The notes beneath the pieces were generated by a model that did not search any database, was not told the origin of the DNA, and was given only the letters and a program-made list of their open reading frames with translations. Positions 10,027 to 22,270 of a stretch of 64,000 nt of DNA are shown here, one piece after another; position 1 is the stretch's first letter, and each line of letters begins with the position of its first letter. The translations under genes were made by a program, and so were the position numbers. The stretch lies in NCBI GenBank assembly GCA_029962745.1, contig CM057157.1, positions 23,802,088 to 23,866,087 on the forward strand. Direction: 5' to 3'. This DNA is from Echinometra lucunter. Lineage: Eukaryota; Echinodermata; Echinoidea; Camarodonta; Echinometridae.

Positions 10027-11761
10027 AGGAAACCAAAACCCTTAAATCAAGTAGTTCTTAAATCAAAGCTTAGATGGAATAAAATACATCAGCGAAAATT
10101 TGAAGAAAGAAAAGTCGGACACTAAATTAAAAAGTTATGGCTACATGAAATTTTCGATTTCACATTTTTTTACACTACCATAGCTATTGATGACATCATG
10201 TGTGGACAACTCTTAGTATGTTTTGTGCACACATAATTCAACAATTTCGTTTTCCTTAAGATTTGCACTTTTTCTTGAGCCAAATCCAAGATATATCATG
10301 TAGGAGTGTTTCTCCACAACAAATTTGGGATGAGGATAATGAAAACATGTGCTCTTCAAGAAAAGCAGGAATATGTTAAATTCTGTATACAAAACATACT
10401 GAGATTTGTCCACAACTATTCATTCAATTTAATTCAAAATGGTTTATTAAAATACTTAGCCGAATTGCGAAAGTTTACAAGACATAATACAATGACAATA
10501 GAAATCAGCAGTACAAATATGAGAGATTAAACTTATAACGAGGTCAAAAATAAAATATATGTTAAAACTTAGACTACCAATATTATTTCTTAGAGATTGT
10601 GATAATAACGTAAGAGCATGAGCAATCATGGAAAAAGAAAAGTGGACAGGCATGTGTGAGCGTGTGGGTGTAATAGAGAAAGAAAGGAAGAGAGATGGAG
10701 AGAAAGAAGTAGTAAGGTAGAGGGAGAGAATAGTAGTAATGAAGATGAGATGGGAAAAGAGGGGCAGAGAGAGAGAGGGAGAAAGAAAGAGCTAGAAGAT
10801 GGAGAAAACACATGCAAAATAAGCTACACTTAAATAAGGTAACATGTATAAGAGAAAGAATAGTAACATTGTGTTCAAGCAATTATTCATTGACAAAAAG
10901 TGCAATCAGGATAAATAAACAGAACAGAAATTGGAAAGAGAGAGAAAGAGATTGAGAAAGATAGAAAAAGAACTGGGATGTAGGAATACAAGGAGAGAGA
11001 AATGGTCCGAACATGGAAAGATTAAGGGAAGAGAAAGAAAGATGAGATGAAAGAATAAAAGAAGGAACCGGCATAAAGAGAAGAAAGAGAGAGGAAGGGA
11101 AAAGAAGTAGTGAAACACACGAAAAAGGGATTATAATACAATAGATTACACTACCTTCGCGTCAATATCCACAGAGTGTAACATCTTGGCTAATTTATAG
11201 TTTCAACTGAAGTTACGATACTACATTGTTGTGAATTGCCGGGAAGGGAGAACATTTTGATCAGTAGAAAAAAGAAATGGAGTTAAGATTGGAAAACATG
11301 TAACTAAAACCTGATATTTCATGTGTTTTATAAACGTTCTGAAAAGTAATTTTGAAAAAAAAAAGGATCATGATATTATTAAGAGCTACTCATAAATCCA
11401 CACATTGCCAATCTTCTTTTAATATGATGTTGCTTCTCATGAAATAATATTGATGAAAAACTGATTTAAACACTTAAAACAAAACTATTCCTCATAATCA
11501 ATCCTCTTAGTATTAAAATGCCGAATCAGAGAAGACACAGGGCTGTTTCTAAATCGGGAAGATCTACATCGTAACTCTACGGTGGTTGTTGAGTGTCTAG
11601 TTTGATATCACTCATAGCTATGGTAGTGTCAAAAACGGAAAATTTCATGTCGGTATAACTTTCTTATTCCGTGTCCGATTTCGTTCAAATTTTCGCTAAT
11701 CTGTTTTATTCTGCCTTGGCTTTGATTTTAAAAATTCTTGACCTGAGGGTTTTGGTTTCCT
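10027..11761. mobile_element. TTAA-target inverted-repeat element (MITE T), copy 1, interrupted
   Basis: Begins AGGAAACCAAAACCC and ends GGGTTTTGGTTTCCT, flanked by TTAA on each side (10023-10026 and 11762-11765). A related block elsewhere has the uninterrupted site GAGCTTAAATTCGG (TTAA at 22890-22893), so the target duplication is TTAA, a piggyBac-like preference. The subterminal inverted repeats extend about 200 bp, including GTGTGGACAACTCT. About 1.17 kb of foreign sequence (10418-11590) splits it; the arm-2 copy lacks this. Confidence 0.8.
10418..11590 (-). mobile_element. Insertion in MITE T, LINE-tail-like, polypurine-rich
   Basis: Absent from the inverted copy at 57736-58285. On the minus strand its end reads TTTTGAATTAAATTGAATG, like the TTGAA-type 3' tails of other LINE fragments here (near 29.68 and 56.72 kb). 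The body is a long GAGAAAGA tract (10670-11110). No reverse-transcriptase frame remains. Confidence 0.5.
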
Positions 11762-12139
11762 TTAAATTCGGCTGGGGAATTTAGATGTGACCGGCCCACG
11801 CAACCAATATAAATATATATTCCTAAATTTTCATATCCACGCCACATGCATTTTTGTGGAAAACCCCCGAATTTCCCATACGTACACGCACGGCTGGATT
11901 GCATGGACTGGGAATGAAATTAAGTTGAAGAATAAACAGTTCGTATAAAAAGTGCACACTTATGCAATTTCATGGGTCTAATCCATCGGATGACACTACG
12001 AGTACTGACAATATTTTACGCTTGAGTGAGTACTGGCTAGTTTTGTAAAACTTGCAAAACTTGGTTTGCGCAAAAATGCCTCAATCTTCAATTTGATCAA
12101 AGTGAGGAGCAGGCAGTAACGGTACTGCATGTTCTCTGT

Positions 12140-12480
12140 TAACTATCAATAACTGATATGAACAATCATTCACTTCTTAACCCAATACCTCGCAATGCAC
12201 ACCAACAGTGATGTATCAAGAAATTGATAAAGGGGAGGGGCGGGATGCTGCCAAGACAAGGGTTAAATGACTCCTGTGTTCTTGTTTGGGAATAATGTGC
12301 ATAGCGAGTTCACTGATTTTTTTTTTTCTGGGCCTTCAAGGAAAGCTACACCAGCTTCACCAAATGGCTGGACATGCCACTACCCCACCCTTCCCTCACA
12401 AACGCCATCACCATTGCAGGCGGTGTCTTTCTATCACAAGTCATTTGCACCATATACAGATTTGCCTGAGGTTTTTATGT
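12140..12480 (+). repeat. Part of inverted arm 1, also represented near 56.0 kb
   Basis: The segment just before it (11950-12180, 'CCATCGGATGACACTACGAG') has a direct copy at 55985-56220 and an inverted copy at 57290-57490. 12180-12474 pairs with 56995-57290 inverted. Homology to that part of arm 2 ends at 12474, where arm 2 has about 4.4 kb more. Confidence 0.7.
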
Positions 12481-13129
12481 AATTATTCTTTTATTATTCT
12501 TTGGACTTATTCATTGATTTTGCATACAATTCAGAATAAAATGCCTGTCAAACATGGTCATGGATTATTTTGTTGTGATCTTTATTTACATATTTGTGGG
12601 GGTTTCTTTTTCATTTTTTTCCATCAGCTAAATTCTAATAAATCTCAATCTTGTTCTTTCTACATTTGTAATTTTCATGTAAGCAGAAACACACATTGAC
12701 TCATTACCATAAGATGACAAAAGCTGCACAAATGTCAAAACTGTATGCCTATTCATGAGATTGTATAGGAAGATTCTTCCCACGTCATGTCCTGCGCGAA
12801 TTGGAATCATCTTTCTGCACTTTTGTATTCTAACAGTAGTAAATCGCATGCTTATAAAATCAAATTGAACGATAATATTTGCTTTTTAAATGTTGATCCA
12901 CATTGTCAATCAATTTCGCGTGAAATTGAACGAAGATATCGTTGATTCCGATGATAAGTTTACGAAGATGGGCAGGAAAACCTATAGCAGAAAATTGAGA
13001 GGGAAATACCTACAGACATGCAGGAAACTCACTGTCAATGCCCTCCAAGAGAGAGAGAGAGAGAGAGAATATAAAAGTATCCAGGGTTGAGTGAAGAAAA
13101 GGACCCCGTTCTCATTTTAATCACGTCAA

Positions 13130-13145
13130 TGGATAGCGCTATCCA
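13130..13145. repeat. 16-bp perfect palindrome
   Basis: TGGATAGCGCTATCCA at the edge of the palindromic minisatellite. The arm-2 copy (near 50655) keeps only TAGCGCTATCCA. Confidence 0.8.
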
Positions 13146-13189
13146 ACGCGCGCTAGATCGTACCACCCAGGTATGGGGCGCCAAGTGTA

Positions 13190-13605
13190 ACACGTATTAT
13201 TTTGCACAAAATGCATTGATTTTGTGACAAAATCAAAACAAAATCACACAGTCATTTCAAAGATTTGATTTTGTCACAAAATCAGTCTTCACATTCTATT
13301 CCGTCACAAAATCACCCACCAAATTATATTTTGTTACAAAATCAACGACCAAAATTGATTTTGTACGAAATCTACAAAATCAGTTTACTGAAGTTGATTT
13401 CGTCACAAAATCACCGACCAAAGTTAATTTCGTACAAAATAAATTTACACAAGTTGATTTTGTACAAAATCAGTACATAAAAGTTGATTTTGTCACAAAA
13501 TCACTGTCTACAGTTGATTTCGTTTCGAAATCAACGACCAAAGTCGATTTTGTAGGAAATGATTTTGCGAAAGTGCATTTTGTCGACGGAATCATGCACT
13601 AGCTA
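13190..13605 (+). repeat. Palindromic minisatellite, array 1
   Basis: About 12-13 units of roughly 31 bp. Each contains an imperfect dyad TGATTTTGT-N-ACAAAATCA and a short spacer. Several spacers recur (CGACCAAAG, CACCAAATT, TTTACACAAG). Because units are near multiples of 3 and purine/pyrimidine-skewed, several frames stay open; I do not read them as genes. Confidence 0.9.
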
Positions 13606-14069
13606 CCGCGTTTACAGACAATTCGACCCGAGATAACTCATGCCGAATGGTCAACCCCATCCTATTAGTTTTGTTGCAGCCCAGTTTTGTTGACGCAATT
13701 CAGTATGATCTTCCGTATCTGTTAAATAAATAGGTTAAAGAAATCTAGACAACAGAAACTATAACTTGAAAATAGGAGAAATGTGGTGAAAAATCAGGCA
13801 ATCACGGCGCGAAGGTTTAACACTTAAATTTACTGCTTATATTATCATTGCCTTAACTGATTAAAATGCAATAGGCCTAGCCCCCAATTTTTATTTTATT
13901 GAAAAATATTCATTCAGGATGAATACATGATCAGCCCACGATGTTTTACATCATGGTCCTGATTAAGGACGTACAACATAAAACACAAAATGTAAAAAAT
14001 ATAATATATATGCAAATGACATGAAATATAAATCCAATTCGAAGAGTCTATTAATGTATCAAAACTACA

Positions 14070-14488
14070 ACTACAAGCATGGAGACACTTCGGGAATTTC
14101 CAATAGTAAGTCAAGTGTGGGAAGGCACTGTAGAAATCAAGAACGAGGAGAAAAGAGGAAGAAGAGCGATGCTGCAGATGCTCTCCTTTCCCTGCATGAT
14201 GAACCAGAGTGTAGTAAAGATAGAGAAACTCCAGGTATTGCAACGCAAACTGCTGTAGATGGTGATACACTTGTGAACATGGACAAAGAGATGCAGAGAC
14301 CTGTACCCCAGTGGCAAGTGTCCATCCATAGCGGAGAATTGTCCGCCAATTGCCCCGGTAAAAAACTTGGGCAATTGATCATTTCAATGTTAATTGCATT
14401 AATCAGAGAGAAAAGGCTTCTACCACCCGCACTGAGAAGAGAAGTAAAAAATAGAACAAAACCAAGCAAAAGCAAAAACAGGATAATA
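14070..14488 (+). CDS. Possible unidentified exon
   Basis: Open frame of about 140 codons just outside the inverted arm. It is basic at first (NQERGEKRKKSDAADALLSL), then reads TATQTAVDGD-like and polar sequence. It ends with K-S-K-N-R-I-I-N before GTAAGC, a plausible donor at 14492. CACTGTAG upstream (near 14132) could be an acceptor. The composition is protein-like, unlike the neighbouring repeats, but I recognise no domain and cannot separate a host exon from transposon-derived coding sequence. Confidence 0.3.
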
Positions 14489-14519
14489 AATGTAAGCTAC
14501 ATGTAACTTAATGTGCAGG

Positions 14520-16080
14520 CACCTCTTTAAATGGAAAAAAAAATTGGGGTGGAAGATGTTTTGGGGGCATTAGCATCACAAGAAAGATGCGAATTGCCAC
14601 TATAGGTACCTATTGGCAGGTAAACCGCTGGCTGGGTCGAGTTACCATCGCCCAGCAATCACTTGAGGTAAAACAGTGCTTCCAGTCATTCTGTCACTCA
14701 AAACCATTAAAATTGTTTACTCTGTACTTTTACTGTAATAAGTAATGGTAACCGCATATTTTCGCATACTGGAACTTAGTCCATTTACTATGTTGTGAAA
14801 AAGGTATTAACACACCAAGTTATTACATGAGTGACCATGTTATGAGTTCGACACAAGACAAAGTGTCAAGTTTTTCCATTATATATTGTTCTGGGTGTGT
14901 TAAAAGAAGTGTTTTAAACTGTGAAACATATTGTAGAGTGTTTGATAGTGCCTTGATATTGTATTCAAATGGCATGGAGTTGGCATCACTGCCTTCGAGC
15001 AAACAAGGCTGATTGTTCTGGTGTTCTATATTTGTTTGTTATATTATGAACTGTATTCAAATGGCATTACGTTTTTATCGCTGCCTTCGAGCAGAATTAA
15101 ACAGCAAGCAGTGGCAATCACGAGTCCACAGAGCTCTTTCCAAAATGATTGACAACTTGGTCTTACATTCATTAAGAATGGTACTAACAGCGGTATATTC
15201 TTCGCTTAGGCCCATCTTTAAAAAAAAAAATTTACTGCAGCCTTATTCTAGTCGGAATTAAGTAGCGTTCACGCACAGAATCACATATCAGTGGTTGAAA
15301 ATATTTGGGCTCTCGCATTTTAACAAAATACAAAGTCTTATAGTTAAATAGATACATATGTACATCATTATTCACTCTATGACTGCAAAAATCATATTTA
15401 TAAGAAAAAAACATCTTTTCAAATGTACGAATGAATTGGAAACATACTTGAGGTGTTTGGGTGTTCAAATAACGTTCATTATGCGGCTTACATTACACGA
15501 AGAGGTACCCCCAAAGGAACTACAACAATACAAGAAGGCTGCCAACCTGCTTGCGCAAATTAATACCGGTTCATTAGGAGCAGGCCTACTCTCATTCTAG
15601 GTGCAAAAAAGTACACCCACAGTTGCTTACACATATTAAGTTGATATCAACCTGGTTCTTAGTACAAAAACGTGATTTCTAATTGTAAAAATAACAAGTG
15701 ATTTCCATGTCCCACAAACCCCTAATTGGATGAGTATCCATATCTGACTGTGTGTATAAGGTTGTTTCATTTCATCAAACTATTATTTATTAAGGTTGAA
15801 TTCAAAAGACTGACAACGCTATGAAAGTTCCGCATTACCGCACATACACAGTTGGCACGTAGTTCAGTTTGAACGTTCTGTGTAAGTTGTCTTTGCGCTG
15901 TAAATCCTATACTCATCAGATTTATGCAAATTATGCAAATTGCTCAAGGTTGCTGTTTGGGCAACCAAGCTGAAAATGTTCATAAACTACAAAGGAACCT
16001 AAATCAATGAAAAAACCTCAACGGAAAGAACTTTCCTAGGTTACACTGTTAGCTAAATAGTACTGTCTAACCGACTATAT
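14520..16080. other. Unassigned region with one small open frame
   Basis: No repeat or RNA recognised. A short frame ending at 15600 (plus) reads 'EEVPPKELQQYKKAANLLAQ' with protein-like composition and could be a last exon, but there is no supporting neighbour. Confidence 0.3.
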
Positions 16081-16089
16081 ATAATAGAA

Positions 16090-16345
16090 ATGGGGAGCAC
16101 CGTGGCATATTGGTGAAAGCTCTTGACTCTTGTACGAGAGGCCCTGGGTTCGATCCTCGCAAGATGCTTACATCTTTTTGCAAGATATTTTACCTACAAT
16201 TGTCCCACTCGACCCAGGTGTAAATGGGGACCTAGCAATTGCTGGGGTAATAATAATTTGCAGGGCCCTCAGGAAGAACAGCACTGCAGCTGATGAGGCT
16301 TCCCTGGGTATGCAAAATTACTGTTATTATTATCATTATGGGAAT
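16090..16345 (+). mobile_element. tRNA-derived SINE (family B), near full length
   Basis: tRNA-like head with B-box GGTTCGATCC (about 16147). The body is 'TTGTCCCACTCGACCCAGG' + 'GTGTAAATGGG', followed by 'GCTGGGGTAATAATAATTTG', 'CTGATGAGGCTTCCCTGG' and a TTATTATTATCATTAT tail. The body also appears in the fragments at about 22.2, 27.9, 34.2 and 61.25 kb. Confidence 0.8.
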
Positions 16346-16576
16346 TTACCGCGCCAACCTATATAGTATCATAAAATAGAAGAGGAAAAAGATAGGGAGA
16401 GATGGAAAGAGGAAGAAATGCAGAGGGAGGGGGCAGTATAAGGAGTCAGTATTGCTCACCAACCAAAAAAAAAAAAAGAGCTAGGCATCAAAATCATTTA
16501 ATATTTCATATTATGTCATAAAACTACAATTCTAACTATATGAGATAGATAATGAACAGTCAGTTTACTAGGAGAT

Positions 16577-18623
16577 AATAATAATAATAATAATAATAAT
16601 ATATTGGATTTTATTCAGTTAAAAAGACAATCAAAGAACAAAGACAAACGGTCCGAAGACCGACACTTGCCTTGTGTACAAATCAAAGAAATATACATAA
16701 ATACACATGTCAAATCAAATTACAGAATAATTAACAATCAATTGCAACTAACAAAATACCCGTATTATATGACAATACAACAAAGGAGAATGAGACCCAG
16801 GGGAAAACAAATCAACCTCCATGGGAGGAGGGAGCAGAGAAAAACCTCCAACCCACCCCCCCCCCCAAAAAAGGGGCATACACCATAAAAGAGCCACCCA
16901 TGAAAAAGACAATCAAAGAACAAAGACAAACGGTCCGAAGACCGACACTTGCCTTGTGTACAAATCAAAGAAATATACATAAATACACATGTCAAATCAA
17001 ATTACAGAATAATTAACAATCAATTGCAACTAACAAAATACCCGTATTATATGACAATACAACAAAGGAGAATGAGACCCAGGGGAAAACAAATCAACCT
17101 CCATGGGAAGAGGGAGCAGAGAAAAACCTCCGACCCACCCCTCCCCCCCCCCCAAAAAAAGGGGGCATACACCATAAAAGAGCCACCCATGAGAACACCC
17201 CAAAACAACCTATCAGCTCAAAGAATTTAACCAAAAAAAACAAAAAAACAAAAACAACACAAAACAAAAACAAAAAACGAAACAAAACAAACAAACAAAC
17301 AAACAAACAAACAAACAAAAAAACAACACCACCCCATCCCCAACAACCCCAAAAAGTACCTCCCTTAAAAATTCCCCCGCCCCCACTAAACCAGTCTTCC
17401 CCAGGGTCTCATTTCCCTCATAAGTTATAAATAAATTAAATTACTCCCAAGAGAATGAAAGGTCAAGAGGAAAAGAAAATCAACAAGAAAAGAGAATAAG
17501 GAGAAATAGAGAGAGTCAAGGAGAAAGAGAAGAATAGATGAAGAGTAGGGAGAAGGGAGTAAGTACATGTATGTCAAAAAGAAAACAAATATAATTACAA
17601 TCATACAGCACTCAAAGAACTAAGCACTTATTATTGATGTAGGAGATAATACAGCATGAAAATCATTATTCTGTTCCCTTGGTGGGAAACATGAATGTAT
17701 CACGAAAGGTGCATGTTATTTCCCAAAGAGTATAAGGTTTAGAAAGAAGATAAAAACAGAACAGGAAGGAAGAAAGAATAGAGAGAGAAGGAGAGAAAGA
17801 AAAGGGAAACAACAATACAGACTGAACATAATAGGTTATACATAGATACACGTGCCTACTGACTGCTCCCAACCACCTACAAGAGTGGAAAAAAAAATCC
17901 AAACACTAAACAGTATGAGGATGATCAGTAAATTAACTGTAGTCTACTATAGTACATGTATACACAAATGATAATACTGCATTCTACATCATACTCTACA
18001 TTAGCCTCTCCTAAAAGGTAATAGGATTATGAGAGAGAAATCTAAAGAAAAGAGGAAGAAATGTGAAGATAGGAGAAAGAGAGAAATAGAAGAAGATAGA
18101 GGAAAGAGGAAAGGCAGGGTAGTTACATGCAAGTACATATGCAGATATACAGATATACAGAAATGTTCTCACCATTTAAAGAGATGAAATCATAATACAA
18201 GAATATAATGCAATGTGTGTAATTCCCATAGAAGAGAGAGGGTTAGGAGAGAGGATAGGTTTAGAATAAAAAAGAATGAGAAAGAGGAAGTGGAGAGAAA
18301 GAAAGAAAGAGGGGAAATAACACAACCTGAGAGTATACATGTACAATATTAATAATAATAAATCTGCAGGAATTGCAATGGAACCTGGATCATTAAAAAA
18401 TATATATATATATAAAATATAATGTAATGTGTGTGTAATTCCCATAGAAGAGAAGAGTTAGGAAAGAGGATAGGTTTAGAGTGAGAAAGAGGGAGTAGAG
18501 AGGGAGGAGAGAGAGAGGGAATAACACTACCTGTGAGAGTGCAATATTACATCTGGAGATATTGCAAAAAACCCGGTCATATAAATGAAAAGAGCACATG
18601 TTACACAAGCTTTAGAGTGTTGA
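16577..18623 (-). mobile_element. 3' untranslated part of a non-LTR retrotransposon, with tandem repeats and (ATT)n tail
   Basis: Lies downstream of the RT frame on the minus strand and ends in an ATT tail (16577-16602). It contains a near-identical tandem pair, 16621-16902 and 16903-17190 (about 282-289 bp units with internal poly-C). It also has an A/C-rich CAAA tract (17220-17330) and diverged purine-rich units of about 215 bp (18200-18420, 18420-18620, more weakly 17450-18130) sharing 'AATTCCCATAGAAGAGA'. Confidence 0.75.
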
Positions 18624-20236
18624 TTATCCTCCCTGCCTGTGGAATAAAAGAATTTCGGTATCTGGTAGTACGGCAAGGAGGTGGCAAAGGCGATCACTAT
18701 TCCTCAACTGACGGAAGTTAGGTAAAGAATCCCTACGTGGGGGAAGCATGGAAACATGCCTAGACTGTAAGAATGACTTAACAAAATTTGTTAGTAATTG
18801 AAATCGTCTATCTGCAAGGGTGGGAATATCCAAACACTCAAGAGCATGAGGATAATCAACGTAGCTACCATATCCTAGTATGATACGACAAGCTCTTCTT
18901 TGTACTCGTTCAATCTTATCTGACTGCTGAGCAGTAATGGAAGAAGACCACACAGGTGAGGCATATTCCACGAGTGGCCTAATGTACATGCTATAAATGG
19001 CAACTAAATCATCTCTAGGAGCATTGTGTTTCTTTAATACACAAAGGATGTACAATCGTCGAGATGCCTGTTTAACAGCATTATCTACGTTCATGTCCCA
19101 CTTCATGTCAGATTGTAAATACACCCCTAACAACTTAACATACTCAGTGGGTTGGAGTACAACATCACCGATGGCGATCTCAGGCATGATGATCTGGTTC
19201 CTAAGAAAGGAAACATGCATTACTTTACACTTTTCTGGCTTTGGGGTCATCTGATTATTAGTGGAACATTCGGTGATTAATGACAAATGATCTTGCAGGG
19301 TAGAAGGTTGAGATTTGTGTCTTATTTCAGCAATACTTAGATCATCCACATATTTCCATCTTAATGGGGTGGAAGTTGCTATATCATTAATCATAACCAG
19401 GAAGAGGACAGGACCGAGCCTTGTACCTTGCGGCACTCCACAAGTAGTGGATGCCAGTTCACTATGAATAGACTCTACACGAACACAATGAGATCTATTC
19501 TCTAGGTAACTACACAAGAGAAGAATAATGTTTGAATTAGCACCCAACTCAATAAGCTTCTCAATCAGTACATTATGGTTGATGTGATCAAATGCTTTCG
19601 CATAATCAATGGTACAAATGGTAGCAACATGACCAGGTTTGTCGAGAGCTTTCAGAACTGAATCAATCATACTAATCAAGTAGTGTGAGGTTGATGATCC
19701 TTTCATGTTACCAAACTGTTGATCATCAATTTTACTCAAGATATCCTGACATAACCACCTAGTAAGAAATGATTCAAAAACTTTAGCAAAAGTAGGGGTC
19801 AATGATATTGGTCTTAACTGGTCAACAGTATTACATGGTGTACACTTGGGGACTGGAACAATGTCTGATACCTTCCAGCAATCTGGGAAAACACCTGTTT
19901 CTAAGCTTCTATTAAAAATCATAGCCAACGGTTCCGCTATCTCAGGAGCGAATTCTGAGATAAGTCTTGCAGGTAGGTCATCGTGATGGGTAGACTTGGA
20001 TGGATTGAGTTTACATAACTCCTGATACACTTGATAGGTTGCGACGCTGGGAGAAGGATAGGGAGCAGGTAAAAAAGGTGGTAAGGAAGACCTATCAAGT
20101 GCAGGCAGTTGACAACAAATTTCTGCAAAGTGGTTGTTGATGAAACTAGCTTGATCTAAAAGACACATTTCACTGCCAGGTAGAGCAGTAGATTTCTTCT
20201 TGATTCCAGTGATACTACGTATTTGTTGATGCCAAG
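18624..20236 (-). CDS. Reverse transcriptase of a 5'-truncated LINE (CR1/L2-like group)
   Basis: The frame stays open from the element's 5' break (near 20236) to the stop at 18624. The first in-frame ATG is at 20168, giving 514 residues, but the frame upstream also reads as LINE linker (WHQQIRSITGIKKKS), so that ATG is not the native start. RT motifs, numbered from that Met: LRPISL (118-123), IDYAKAFD (187-194), CGVPQGTRLGP (243-253) and catalytic YVDD (273-276). A LINE C-terminal region follows (PLVEYASPVWSSS, QRRACRIILGY). The endonuclease is missing. The flanks are the two halves of block C, intact at 8.1 and 46.1 kb, so this is an insertion. The frame has no internal stop, so it is fairly young. 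Clade assignment is approximate. Confidence 0.88.
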
Positions 20237-20369
20237 ATGGGTAAGAGGAACCTCAGGCAACGGAACTGCAAAAGGCAAACGCTCTGCTCATCATTAGCAT
20301 GATCAGTCAAAGCTCCAAACAGGAGAGGTAAACTAGATAATGGGATTTTTTTTTCCTTTTTCTTTTTAA

Positions 20370-21170
20370 ATTGTACATTGAACCAGAATGCTCATCATAA
20401 TGTAAACTCGTTAATATCAAACAATAAGCCACGATTCAGTAACCAGAAATCCTGAGGGTTTTGAGAACGTGCCGATAACATTCAATTGTATCCCATTCAA
20501 AGCAAATAAACAAGAAAAAAACAGAGATATGAAAAGGAATCCAGAAAAATCTGTTTCCATTTGCGCTGTTGTAGTCTCTTTAACAATGGGAATGAAATTT
20601 CACATGCGTCCCAAAATATAGTTAAAATTTGGAAAACGTCCCACCGACTAAATACTTCGAAATATTTTCAGGACATTTTGATACCTTGACATTCTCACGT
20701 ATAATATTGTACTTCTACACGTCTCCTTGTGCTATGCATTTTCTTTAGTTTTGAAGTGCTAATTATACACTCTAGATTTCTTATACAAGACGTTAATCCA
20801 AACCATGTAAAAAGATTGGGACAAATCCAAAATTAGAGTAAGAAATTATAATCAATATTAAAGACTGATTATGTTGATTTCTAAATCTATAAGGGTTTAA
20901 TCGAATTTTTTTTATTTGTCCTTGACTCAAGTCTAAGAAAATTATTAGAGTATACCTCGCTCTGAAATGCACGAAATAAATTGACAAAATAACACATGAA
21001 CAATGCCGCATAAGTCTTGCTTCAATTCACACTTTGCTGACAACCTTGAATAAAAAAATTTTTTTTAAAAGTTCATAAATAGAAGGCTCAATTACAGAGT
21101 TGTGAACTGAGGTATACCACTTGAGTTAAAAAAGGACCCCCCCCCCCCCCATTGTTGGATATTATGTACA
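20370..21170 (+). repeat. Dispersed block D, copy 1
   Basis: From 'TGTACATTGAACCAG' to the poly-C run at 21127. Copies at 23515-24310 and 32095-32790 share 'GAACGTGCCGATAACAT', 'CTTCTACACGTCTCCTTGT' and 'GAGTTGTGAACT'. I found no terminal repeats and no coding sequence. Confidence 0.75.
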
Positions 21171-21177
21171 GTGAAAT

Positions 21178-21485
21178 GGAAGCGTCGTGGTCTGGTGGTT
21201 CTGACTCTCGTCTTTCAATCAGAGGGTCGTGGGTTCGAATCCCAGCCATGACGTTAATTTCCTTCAGCAAGAAATTCATCCACATTGTGCTGCACTCAAC
21301 CCAGGTGAGGTGAATGGGTACCTGGCAGGAATTCATTCCTTGAAATGCTTGTGCGCTGTAAAAGGCTGCCGGGCTAAAGCTGGGGTAATAATATCCAAGC
21401 CCTTTGGAAGCGCATAGAGACGTTATATCATAATGTGATATGCGCTATACAAGAACTGTATATTATTATTATTATTATTATTATT
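21178..21485 (+). mobile_element. tRNA-derived SINE with GCGCTATACAAG...(ATT)n tail
   Basis: tRNA-like head with A-box GTGGTCTGGTGG and B-box GGTTCGAATCCC. The body includes 'CTGCACTCAACCCAGGTG', 'GGGTACCTGGCAGGAATTC' and 'GCTAAAGCTGGGGTAATAAT'. The tail is 'GATATGCGCTATACAAG' followed by TATTATTATT. This is the most complete SINE here and the main reason for suggesting an echinoderm. Confidence 0.85.
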
Positions 21486-21539
21486 TCAAAGAACAGATAA
21501 AGGACATTTCTTAAAATCTTTTTAAAGGAACACCACCAA

Positions 21540-22135
21540 TTGTATGAAACAAGCCTTCCATACGATGCCTTACTCGTTATTATTTTGTCAACGAAAAGGT
21601 TATGTTATAACCTGAAAACATTGGGACGTTGCGTTTCAAACATTCTTTGCTTAAATCTCACTGAATTATATTAGCCTATTTGTCAATATACATGTATATA
21701 ATGCATGGTGAAAATTAAAACAAACAAAGAAAAGGTTAGGAAGTATTATGTGAAGCATTATGTTTTCTTCTTATTTTCTTTATAATTTTGCAACTTCACC
21801 TGCAGTATCTCATCTATAAAGATGAAGATATTCGTTTTTAGATCAAACTCTTCAATCTGAGTTTTCAATCAAATTATTGTTATAAATAATCTATAAATCA
21901 AGAAAACAAATACTCTCGAAGCAAAAAAGCACACCGTGTGTCCAAAGATGAAAAAATTGCCGTTCTTTACATCACTCTGATCAGCAAAGAGAACAAGAAG
22001 ACAGCACAGACCTATTATCGGATTTGCCAATTTGATGCCAAGTTAATGACCGTTGTAGCGGAAGTAAAACCAATCGGGGATCTGGACGGGTATCCCCTCT
22101 GTATTTTCCTTTAAAACAAAAAGAAAATGTCTCAC
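21540..22135 (+). repeat. Dispersed block E, copy 1
   Basis: Shares order and wording with 27360-27790, 33490-34085 and, inverted, 61340-61740 ('GCACACCATGTG', 'TTGCCGTTCTTGACATCAC', 'GGTATCCCCTC'). It always runs into a SINE family B 3' fragment. Non-coding. Confidence 0.7.
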
Positions 22136-22139
22136 ATTT

Positions 22140-22270
22140 TGCCTCCAGGTGTACGGATAAGGGGATAGAAATGCTGGGGTGACCGTTACAATGAAATAAC
22201 GATTGCAAGGCCCGCAGGAAAAGCAGTATGAAGTGTGATATAGGTACCCTGACTGAGTAAGATCACATTA
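22140..22270 (+). mobile_element. SINE family B, 3' fragment
   Basis: 'AACGATTGCAAGGCCCGCAGG' followed by 'CTGAGTAAGATCACATTATC'. The head is lost and replaced by block E. Confidence 0.6.

Larger units (their letters stand above)
9545..14065 (+). repeat. Arm 1 of a large inverted duplication
   Basis: Matches the reverse complement of 49690-61240 with collinear anchors: 9560 with 61230, 9840 with 58450, 12280 with 57190, 12500 with 52540, 13700 with 50090 and 14060 with 49690. Arm 1 is 4.5 kb; arm 2 is 11.5 kb because it carries extra insertions. The spacer between the arms is about 35.6 kb. Confidence 0.85.

Noticed and set aside
13190..13605. CRISPR-like repeat-spacer appearance of the palindromic array
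   Set aside because: The genome is eukaryotic, repeats and spacers both vary, spacers recur, there are no cas genes, and the units are dyad-symmetric minisatellite monomers.
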